DNA of 7,752 nt from contig CAZSAL010000075.1 in the NCBI GenBank assembly GCA_964604825.1, positions 1-7,752 of the forward strand, read 5' to 3'. This DNA is from CAZSAL01 sp964604825 (GTDB taxonomy: Bacteria; Elusimicrobiota; Elusimicrobia; 2-01-FULL-59-12). The position numbers were made by a program, and so were the translations under genes. Of the stretch, positions 1 through 6,008 are shown one piece after another; within the stretch, counting starts at the first letter, position 1, and the number at the start of each line of letters is the position of its first letter. The notes below the pieces were generated by a model, which had not been told where the DNA came from, searched no databases, and saw nothing but the letters and a program-made list of their open reading frames with translations.

Positions 1-1
1 A

Positions 2-49
2 AGCGGTGTTTCCATCAATAAATGGACAACATCGATTACGATCAAGTGA
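2..49 (+). pseudogene. 3' end of GltD-like coding sequence in a second frame (apparent -1 frameshift into hdrA)
   Basis: Read from base 2, the first codons give SGVSINKW (nt 2-25) and then run to a TGA at 47-49. Read from base 22, the frame gives DNIDYDQVTYATNIAGVFTGGD from codon 2 onward. Joined at TGG (23-25) with a one-base backward shift, they make a continuous segment of the kind found just before the GGD flavin motif in GltD-like domains. The frame of base 22 is closed upstream by TAA at 19-21. The simplest reading is one missing base, for example a third G in the GG at 24-25. It could be a sequencing or assembly error or a real mutation. If real, the gene is split into two products overlapping over nt 22-49. 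Confidence 0.6.
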
Positions 50-2919
50 CTTACGCGACAAATATCGCCGGCGTTTTCACCGGCGGTGACGTGGCTACCG
101 GTCCCCAGACGGTCGTTAAGGCTGTCTTTGCGGGCAAGGAAGCGGCCAAATCCATTGACCGGTATTTGCGTGGCGAGGATGTGAAAGCCGGCCGTGAGAA
201 AGACTGGACCAAAGATCTGGCGGATAAAGGCGACATTTCCAATGTGGCCAAGGTAGCCAGGGAAAAATATCCGCTCATGAAACCGGAAGACCGAAAAACC
301 AATTTCAAGGAAGTCGGTATTGGTTTTGATGAGGCGCAGGCCATCGCGGAAGCTCAGCGCTGTTTGAATTGCGGTATTTGTTCGGAATGTTATCAGTGTG
401 TGGATGCCTGTATTGCCAAGGCCATTGACCACGATATGACTGTTGAGGAAGAAACCATTGAAGTCGGCGCAGTGATCGCCTCTCCCGGTTTTGAAGTATT
501 TGACGCTCGTCTGCGCGGCGAATTCGGTTACGGCATTTATAAAAATGTTGTTACGGCGATTCAATTTGAAAGAATCCTGTCCGCGTCCGGTCCTTTCTTC
601 GGTCATGTACAGAGAATATCCGACGGTAAGGAACCGAAGAAGGTTGCCTTCATTCAGTGCGTAGGTTCACGGGATGTTTCCTGCGATAACAGCTGGTGCT
701 CGTCGGTCTGCTGTATGTACGCGACCAAGGAAGCGATTATCGGTAAAGAACATGCCAAGGGGCTGGAGCCCACTATTTTCTATATGGATATTCGCGCTCA
801 CGGCAAGGATTTTGACCGTTTTGTTAATCGTGCCAAAGATGAATACGGCATTCGTTACATCCGTTCAATGCCATCGGTAATTAAAGAATTGCAGCAAACA
901 AATAATTTGCTGATTAAATATGTAAATCAGGATGGAACCCTTAACGAAGAAGAATTTGATATGGTAGTTCTATCGGTTGGCCTCATGCCGCCGAAGGAAG
1001 CCAAGCGGCTGGCCGCTAGTATGGGTATTGAGCTTGAAGAGCATGGTTTCTGCAAGACGTCTCTGGAAAATCCTGTTCAGACCTCGCGTCCCGGAGTTTT
1101 TGTTTGCGGCGCTTTCGGCGGTCCCAAAGATATTCCCGAGACAGTTATGGAAGCCTCGGCTGCGGCTGCCTGTGCGGAAGGATTGCTGGCGTCCCGTCGC
1201 GGCACAATGATTACCCCGGCGGACAATCCGGAAGAAAAAGATATGCGCGGCACGGGAGTGCGCACAGGCGTATTTGTCTGCCATTGCGGTATCAATATCG
1301 GCGGTGTTGTTGATGTGCCGGCAGTTCGTGACTATGCCGCGAGCTTGCCCACCGTTGTCTACGCGGCAGATAACCTGTTTACCTGTTCGCAGGATACAGC
1401 GGTGAAGATGGCTGAAGTTATCAAGGAAAAGAATTTAACCCGTGTTGTTGTAGCCTCCTGTTCGCCCCGCACCCATGAAGGTTTGTTTCAGGAAAACTGC
1501 GAGAAGGCCGGTTTGAACAAATATTTGTTTGAGATGGCCAATATTCGCGACCAGAATTCCTGGGTGCATATGCACGAACCGGAAGCAGCCACGGAAAAAG
1601 CAAAAGATTTGTTGCGTATGGCTGTGGCTAAAGCTCAGTATCTCAAACCCTTGAAACCGGGTCAACTGTCTGTCAACCATCAGGCATTGATTATCGGCGG
1701 CGGTTTGGCCGGTATGACAGCGGCTATGTCACTGGCAGATCAGGGTTTTTCCTCTTTCATCGTTGAAAAAGAGGATCGTCTTGGCGGTAATTACAATCAT
1801 CTGTATAAGACACTCGAAGGTTTGGACACGCGCGCTCATTTGAAGGGGCTTTTGGAAAAAATTTATAAGAACCCTTTAATCACGATTTTCACATCCGCCC
1901 AGATTAAAAAGATCGAAGGTTTCATCGGCAACTACAAAACAACAGTACAAGCCAAAGATGGCGAGAAGATTTTCGAGCACGGTGTGGTTCTGGTGGCTAC
2001 CGGCGCTTATGAAAACAAACCCAAAGAATATCTATTCGGTCAGAACGCCGCGGTGAAAACACAAAGAGAGTTGGAGACGCTGATTTACGAGAAAGATCAA
2101 AAACTGGCTTCTGTGAAAAATATCGTTATGATTCAATGCGTGGGCAGCCGCGATAAAGAAAGACCTTATTGCAGCCGTTACTGCTGCTCCGAGGCGATTA
2201 AAAATGCGCTGGAACTTAAGGCATCTGATCCGTCACGCGATATAACAATCATTTACCGCGATATCCGTACCTTCGCTTTCAAGGAAGATTATTACAAGAA
2301 AGCGCGCGAGCTTAATATTAAATTTGTGTCCTACGAAGAAGACCGGAAACCGGAAGTGGTTGCCGCAGGCGATAAAGTGGAAGTCAAAGTATTTGACCCG
2401 ATTCTCAACGAACAGGTTATTCTACCGGCTGATATCGTGGCTTTAAGCGTCGGCGTTGTGCCGAATCCGGAGAACGCGGCCATCGGCCAGATGCTGAAAG
2501 TTCCGACCAATCAGGATGGCTTCTTTCTGGAAGCGCACGTTAAACTGCGCCCGGTTGATTTCGCGACGGACGGCGTCTTTATGTGCGGTATGTCGCATTC
2601 GCCTAAATTCAGCGACGAATCGATCACCCAGGCCAATGCCGCGGTATCGCGCGCCTGCATGGTTTTGACACTTGATTTCATCCAGGCTGAGGGCAAGACG
2701 GCTTATGTTACTAAAGAAAGATGTTCTGCCTGCGGTCTATGCGAAATCAATTGTCCCTACAGCGCGATCAGGGTTAACGCCGCTGAAGGTTGCGCCGAAG
2801 TTAACGCGGTTCTTTGCAAGGGCTGCGGAGTTTGCACGGCGTCGTGCCGCATGAATGCTGCTGATCTTAATGGTTTCAATAACGAAGAAGTATTGGCACA
2901 AATATATAATTTAAACTAG
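22..2919 (+). CDS. hdrA: HdrA-type FAD/iron-sulfur electron-bifurcating subunit, multi-module (5' part missing)
   Basis: Flavin subunit of a heterodisulfide reductase-type complex, cytoplasmic, expected to split electrons between ferredoxin and HdrB/C. Residues 1-60 are only the tail of a GltD-like (glutamate synthase small subunit) flavin domain, with GVFTGGD at 17-23. A six-cysteine array follows (C114, 117, 120, 123, 126, 130). Residues about 140-395 form an HdrA-like half with CVGSRD at 213-218, C221, C226, CC230-231 and a closing VFVCGAFGG near 360. A complete HdrA module starts near 416: N-terminal domain cysteines C420, C422, C455, C480 and C493, FAD loop GGGLAG 559-564, LGGN 587-590, ATG 659-661, a second CVGSRD at 706-711 with C717 and CC721-722, and MCGM 854-857. 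Two C-terminal [4Fe-4S] motifs end the protein (C901/904/907/911 and C932/935/938/942). The family and the 3' end are clear. The ATG at 22 is probably not the true start: no Shine-Dalgarno precedes it, it falls inside a domain, and the missing part continues upstream in another frame. Confidence 0.93.
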   Translation: MDNIDYDQVTYATNIAGVFTGGDVATGPQTVVKAVFAGKEAAKSIDRYLRGEDVKAGREKDWTKDLADKGDISNVAKVAREKYPLMKPEDRKTNFKEVGIGFDEAQAIAEAQRCLNCGICSECYQCVDACIAKAIDHDMTVEEETIEVGAVIASPGFEVFDARLRGEFGYGIYKNVVTAIQFERILSASGPFFGHVQRISDGKEPKKVAFIQCVGSRDVSCDNSWCSSVCCMYATKEAIIGKEHAKGLEPTIFYMDIRAHGKDFDRFVNRAKDEYGIRYIRSMPSVIKELQQTNNLLIKYVNQDGTLNEEEFDMVVLSVGLMPPKEAKRLAASMGIELEEHGFCKTSLENPVQTSRPGVFVCGAFGGPKDIPETVMEASAAAACAEGLLASRRGTMITPADNPEEKDMRGTGVRTGVFVCHCGINIGGVVDVPAVRDYAASLPTVVYAADNLFTCSQDTAVKMAEVIKEKNLTRVVVASCSPRTHEGLFQENCEKAGLNKYLFEMANIRDQNSWVHMHEPEAATEKAKDLLRMAVAKAQYLKPLKPGQLSVNHQALIIGGGLAGMTAAMSLADQGFSSFIVEKEDRLGGNYNHLYKTLEGLDTRAHLKGLLEKIYKNPLITIFTSAQIKKIEGFIGNYKTTVQAKDGEKIFEHGVVLVATGAYENKPKEYLFGQNAAVKTQRELETLIYEKDQKLASVKNIVMIQCVGSRDKERPYCSRYCCSEAIKNALELKASDPSRDITIIYRDIRTFAFKEDYYKKARELNIKFVSYEEDRKPEVVAAGDKVEVKVFDPILNEQVILPADIVALSVGVVPNPENAAIGQMLKVPTNQDGFFLEAHVKLRPVDFATDGVFMCGMSHSPKFSDESITQANAAVSRACMVLTLDFIQAEGKTAYVTKERCSACGLCEINCPYSAIRVNAAEGCAEVNAVLCKGCGVCTASCRMNAADLNGFNNEEVLAQIYNLN

Positions 2920-2920
2920 G

Positions 2921-2942
2921 CAAACGGCTAAATAGACGTTTG
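2921..2942 (+). other. Short inverted repeat between hdrA and mvhD
   Basis: CAAACG (2921-2926) and CGTTTG (2937-2942) are perfect six-base arms with a ten-base loop, one base after the hdrA stop. A competing pairing, CGGC 2925-2928 with GCCG 2943-2946, also exists. No T-run follows. It is short enough to be chance. Confidence 0.3.
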
Positions 2943-2961
2943 GCCGCTGGATGGAGAATAT

Positions 2962-3402
2962 ATGGCTGAGAATTTAGCAAGTAAAGAATGGGAACCGAAA
3001 ATAGTCGCTATTGTCTGCAACTGGTGTACCTATGCCGGAGCCGACCTGGCCGGAATCAGCAGAATTCAGTATCCGCCGAATGTGCGCATTATCCGCGTTC
3101 CCTGCACCGGAAGAATCAATCCTTTCTACATAGTGAAAGCCCTTCAGTCCGGCGCCGATGCCGTTCTGGTTTCCGGATGTCATCCGGGTGAGTGTCATTA
3201 TATATCGGGTAATCTGGTTGCGCGCCGTAAATTCGCTACGTTGAAAAGTTTTCTTAATTACGTTGGTGTGGAAGGCGACAGAGCCATGTTTACTTGGGTT
3301 TCCGCCTCCGAAGGCGATCGTTTTGCGCAGGTCATCAGAGGCGTCACGGCGAAAGTCAAGGCTTTGGGTCCGGCTAAAAAATTAATTAAAAAAATTGGAT
3401 AG
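2962..3402 (+). CDS. mvhD: MvhD/FlxD-family [2Fe-2S] electron-transfer adaptor
   Basis: Small iron-sulfur protein that passes electrons from an input module (hydrogenase, formate dehydrogenase or NADH-oxidising Flx module) to the HdrA flavin. At 146 residues it has the usual length for stand-alone MvhD. The family cysteines are all visible: CNWC with YAGAD (C19, C22), PCTGR (C48) and GCHPGECHY (C73, C78). These are known or expected to hold one [2Fe-2S] cluster. The ATG follows a GGAG at 2953-2956 with five bases between. It sits 42 bases downstream of hdrA, the classic partner position. No hydrogenase gene is adjacent. The Flx-type oxidoreductase genes downstream therefore suggest a FlxD role, fed from a pyridine nucleotide rather than H2. 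That functional choice is inferred from context, while the family call is firm. Confidence 0.95.
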   Translation: MAENLASKEWEPKIVAIVCNWCTYAGADLAGISRIQYPPNVRIIRVPCTGRINPFYIVKALQSGADAVLVSGCHPGECHYISGNLVARRKFATLKSFLNYVGVEGDRAMFTWVSASEGDRFAQVIRGVTAKVKALGPAKKLIKKIG

Positions 3403-3447
3403 TCTTATATATAAAAGATAATTAAAATAAACGGGGAAATCATCACT

Positions 3448-4458
3448 GTGGAAAACATCGAAACAAAATTGCGGGAAGAAGCAAAAAGGCTGCTTTTGGA
3501 AAAGAAGGCCGACGTGATCATCGGCTATGAAAAAGGCACGCTTCCGTTAACGGCAACACCTTGTTTTATTACCACGCCGGAAGAAGCCGACAAGCTTGTT
3601 TGGAATAATCTCTGCACACAGAATCTGGCCAAGTTTGTGCACGATCTGATTACTGTGCATAAGAATTCGCAAAAGCGGGTCAAGCCGGAAGACCGGAAGA
3701 AAAAAGTCATAGGTGTTGTAGCACGCGGCTGCACGACCAGATCGCTGATCATTCATCTGCAGGAAAGACAGTATGAGCGTGACGAAGTTTATATCATCGG
3801 CGTTCCCTGCGACGGCTATCTGGATGGCAAAGGATTGAAGGTTGCTGTAGGCGGCGCGGATATTGTGGAAGGAACCATTGACGGCGGACAAATTAAAATG
3901 AAAACTTCCGACGGTGATAAAACAGTGGCGCTTAAAGATGTTCTGGCGGACAGCTGCCTTACCTGCCGTTTCAACAATCCGATTATATCCGATATCATGA
4001 TAGGGCAGAATGCACCCGCCATGAATCCCGATGCCGAATATAACGATGTAAAAGATTTTGAAGCCAAACCGATGGAAGAACGCTGGGCATATTTTGTCAA
4101 GGAAATGGAAAAATGCATTCGTTGCAATGCCTGCCGTCAGGCTTGTCCCTCCTGTTACTGCCCGACCTGCTTTGTGGAACAAAGTCAGCCGCAGTGGGTA
4201 GGTATTGGCGAAGATAAAACCGATACACAGGTATTTCAGTTTATGCGTCTGTATCACATGGTCGGGCGTTGTGTTGATTGCGGGTCCTGCGTTTCTGTTT
4301 GCCCGATGGGTGTTGACTTGAGAAAATTCCTCAAGAAGATTGATAAGGATTGCTGGGAGCTTTTCGCTAACCGCGCGGGTTCCAGCATGGAAGATATGCC
4401 GCCGCTCGGCAAATATGATGAACATCATGATAAAGAAGATTTTATCTTCAACCCATAA
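3448..4458 (+). CDS. 4Fe-4S dicluster protein with FrhB/FlxC-like N-terminal half
   Basis: Predicted 336-residue cytoplasmic electron carrier. The N-terminal half carries ARGCTTRS (C95), GVPCDGYLD (C121) and CLTC (C170, C173), spaced as in proteins related to F420-hydrogenase/formate dehydrogenase beta subunits and to AsrA-type proteins. The C-terminal half holds two [4Fe-4S] motifs: C223/226/229/233 followed by extra C236, C238 and C241, and C275/278/281/285 ending in CPMGVDLRK. The start is GTG, with GGGGA at 3433-3437 ten bases upstream and no in-frame ATG near. It lies between the MvhD adaptor and HdrC, which suggests a linker subunit, perhaps equivalent to FlxC. Its two-motif C-terminal part closely parallels that of the 340-residue protein encoded at 6009-7031. 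Whether it binds a flavin (as FrhB does) cannot be seen here. The dicluster call is firm, the exact subunit name is not. Confidence 0.85.
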   Translation: MENIETKLREEAKRLLLEKKADVIIGYEKGTLPLTATPCFITTPEEADKLVWNNLCTQNLAKFVHDLITVHKNSQKRVKPEDRKKKVIGVVARGCTTRSLIIHLQERQYERDEVYIIGVPCDGYLDGKGLKVAVGGADIVEGTIDGGQIKMKTSDGDKTVALKDVLADSCLTCRFNNPIISDIMIGQNAPAMNPDAEYNDVKDFEAKPMEERWAYFVKEMEKCIRCNACRQACPSCYCPTCFVEQSQPQWVGIGEDKTDTQVFQFMRLYHMVGRCVDCGSCVSVCPMGVDLRKFLKKIDKDCWELFANRAGSSMEDMPPLGKYDEHHDKEDFIFNP

Positions 4459-4482
4459 TTCGTTTGAAATGATGGAGCTTAC

Positions 4483-5010
4483 ATGGAAAATTTTCTGGAA
4501 GAAGTAAACAAAAAGATTAACGGTGTGCCCATTCAACGCTGCTATCATTGCCGTAAGTGTACGGCCGGTTGTCCTGTGGCTTCCCATATGGAATATAACC
4601 CCAACAAAGTTGTCAAAATGATACAAAACGGTCAGCGTGATAAGATTTTGAACAGTTCGACAATATGGCTTTGCCTGTCTTGCGAAACCTGCATTACCCG
4701 CTGCCCTAATCAGATTGATATTGCCCGTATGATGGATGTGCTCCGGCAGATGGCGATTGAATCCGGCGTCGGCGCGCGCGAGGCGAACATCTTGAGGTTT
4801 CATGAAGCGTTCCTCGCCTCCATTAAGCGTGGCGGACGTATAAACGAAATGATGATGACGGTCGATTACAAACTCAAATCGGGAGATCTTTTCTCGGATG
4901 TTTTGATGGCTCCGGGTATGTTCCTGAAAGGAAAGCTGGCGCTTTTGCCTCCACGAACCAGGGATTTGAAATCGGTTAAAAACATTTTTGAGAAAACAAA
5001 AAGTATATAA
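4483..5010 (+). CDS. hdrC: Heterodisulfide reductase subunit C
   Basis: Bridges electrons from HdrA to the catalytic subunit HdrB through two [4Fe-4S] clusters. The 175-residue protein shows both canonical motifs: C20-x2-C23-x2-C26-x3-C30-P and C64-x2-C67-x2-C70-x3-C74-P, followed by the helical C-terminal part usual for HdrC. No membrane segments are seen, so this is the soluble HdrC type and not the membrane-bound HdrE/DsrM-linked kind. The ATG has a TGGAG at 4473-4477 five bases upstream and lies 24 bases after the preceding stop. HdrB follows directly, the standard HdrC-HdrB order. Length and motifs are ordinary for the family. Confidence 0.95.
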   Translation: MENFLEEVNKKINGVPIQRCYHCRKCTAGCPVASHMEYNPNKVVKMIQNGQRDKILNSSTIWLCLSCETCITRCPNQIDIARMMDVLRQMAIESGVGAREANILRFHEAFLASIKRGGRINEMMMTVDYKLKSGDLFSDVLMAPGMFLKGKLALLPPRTRDLKSVKNIFEKTKSI

Positions 5011-5025
5011 TGGCAGAATTGTTTC

Positions 5026-5051
5026 GTATCGAGCCATAACCGGCCTGATAC
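5026..5051 (+). other. Intercistronic hairpin between hdrC and hdrB
   Basis: GTATCGAGCC (5026-5035) pairs with GGCCTGATAC (5042-5051) around a six-base loop, with one A-C mismatch and one G-U pair. No T-run follows, so it does not look like a rho-independent terminator. It ends 19 bases before the hdrB Shine-Dalgarno site and could stabilise a processed mRNA or tune hdrB translation. Function is inferred. Confidence 0.45.
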
Positions 5052-5070
5052 AGAGAAGTAACAAGTATAA

Positions 5071-5077
5071 AAGGAGG
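5071..5077 (+). promoter_or_regulatory. Strong ribosome-binding site for hdrB (TTG start)
   Basis: AAGGAGG is a near-perfect Shine-Dalgarno match placed eight bases before TTG 5086. It is the strongest site in the window and fixes the non-ATG start of hdrB. The other genes have shorter sites (GGAG, TGGAG, AGGGA, AGGGAG). Confidence 0.85.
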
Positions 5078-5085
5078 CTACTCTC

Positions 5086-5934
5086 TTGAAAGTTTCATAT
5101 TATCCGGGCTGCTCGCTGCACGCGACGGGAAAAGAATATGATCAGTCCATGAAGGCCGTCAGTCGTGCCTTAGGTATTGAACTCAAAGAAGTTGATGATT
5201 GGTCCTGCTGCGGCGCATCAGCCGCGCATAGCACAAATTTTGATTTGTCTATTGCTCTGTCGGCGCGCAATCTGATTGCCGCGGAGAAAAACGCGATGGA
5301 TGTCATGGTTCCCTGTGCTGCCTGCTTTAATCGTTTCAAGACCGCTGAACATAACCTGAAAGCGGATAAAGAACTAAAGGCAAAAATTGAAGGTGTTATC
5401 GGCGCGAAATATCAGGGCGGCATCGCCATTCGCAATCCCATTGATATCATCTATAATGAAATCGGCATTGACGCGCTGGCGGTTAAAGTTGTCAAACCGC
5501 TGGCCGGATTAAAACCCGTTTCCTATTACGGCTGCCTGCTTTTGAGACCGCCGGAAGTTTGCGAATTTGAAAATTATGAAAATCCTTTCATGATGGATAA
5601 GATTCTTGGTTCAATCGGGGCCGAGGTTAAAAACTGGTCTTACAAAACGGATTGCTGTGGCGGATCAATGTCGATCAGTAAAACGGCTATTGTCATTGAT
5701 ATGTGCGACAAGCTGATGGGTGCCGCGAAGGAAGCCGGCGCTAATTGTATAGTCACTGCCTGTCCCATGTGCATGGCCAATCTGGACATGCGGCCCAGCA
5801 GCGAGATGAAAATGCCGGTCTTTTATTTTTCAGAATTGATGTCGCTGGCCATGGGGCTTGACGGATCGAAAGAAACGTTCAAAACGCACATATTTGATCC
5901 TCAGCCGCTGCTGAGACAATTGCAGTTGATTTGA
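5086..5934 (+). CDS. hdrB: Heterodisulfide reductase subunit B (two CCG domains)
   Basis: Catalytic subunit that reduces a disulfide-type substrate on two non-cubane [4Fe-4S] clusters. Both CCG motifs are complete: C9-x31-CC(41-42)-x34-C77-x2-C80 and C150-x39-CC(190-191)-x34-C226-x2-C229. The 282-residue length is typical. The start is TTG, supported by a perfect AAGGAGG at 5071-5077 eight bases upstream. The first in-frame ATG (codon 22) would delete ligand C9, so TTG is required. In methanogens the substrate is CoM-S-S-CoB. In bacteria it is unknown or, in sulfate reducers, proposed to be DsrC. No DsrC-like gene is in the window, so the physiological acceptor stays open. A 75-base gap with a hairpin separates it from hdrC. 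Confidence 0.95.
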   Translation: MKVSYYPGCSLHATGKEYDQSMKAVSRALGIELKEVDDWSCCGASAAHSTNFDLSIALSARNLIAAEKNAMDVMVPCAACFNRFKTAEHNLKADKELKAKIEGVIGAKYQGGIAIRNPIDIIYNEIGIDALAVKVVKPLAGLKPVSYYGCLLLRPPEVCEFENYENPFMMDKILGSIGAEVKNWSYKTDCCGGSMSISKTAIVIDMCDKLMGAAKEAGANCIVTACPMCMANLDMRPSSEMKMPVFYFSELMSLAMGLDGSKETFKTHIFDPQPLLRQLQLI

Positions 5935-5944
5935 TAATTTATAA

Positions 5945-5980
5945 GCTGATTTTACTTCATGCTTTTTTGAGTAAAGTTGC
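5945..5980 (+). other. Weak imperfect stem-loop between hdrB and the FlxB-like gene
   Basis: TTTACT (5951-5956) pairs with AGTAAA (5970-5975). The stem extends outward to GC 5945-5946 / GC 5979-5980 with wobble pairs and one bulge. The only T-run (5963-5968) lies in the loop, so this is not a standard terminator. Together with the 74-base gap it may mark an mRNA processing point between the Hdr and Flx halves. The evidence is weak. Confidence 0.25.
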
Positions 5981-6008
5981 TGGAGAAAATTCTTAATTAG
6001 GGAAAATT

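Noticed and set aside
3395..3420. AT-rich TATATATAAAA stretch before the GTG-start gene as a possible promoter
   Set aside because: A -10-like TATAAA is present, but the only -35-like element (TTGGAT at 3395-3400) is poor and far too close. The gap is short and the genes form one operon.
3547..5064. Long minus-strand open frame (505 codons) across the 336-aa gene, hdrC and their gap
   Set aside because: Its codon boundaries coincide with those of both sense genes. It stays open only because those genes avoid TTA, CTA and TCA codons in this stretch (it ends at a sense TTA at 3547-3549). Its translation resembles no family, while the sense genes carry clear cysteine motifs.
5945..5980. Stem-loop with a T-run as a rho-independent terminator after hdrB
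   Set aside because: The T-run is in the loop and not after the stem, and the stem is AT-rich with wobble pairs and a bulge.
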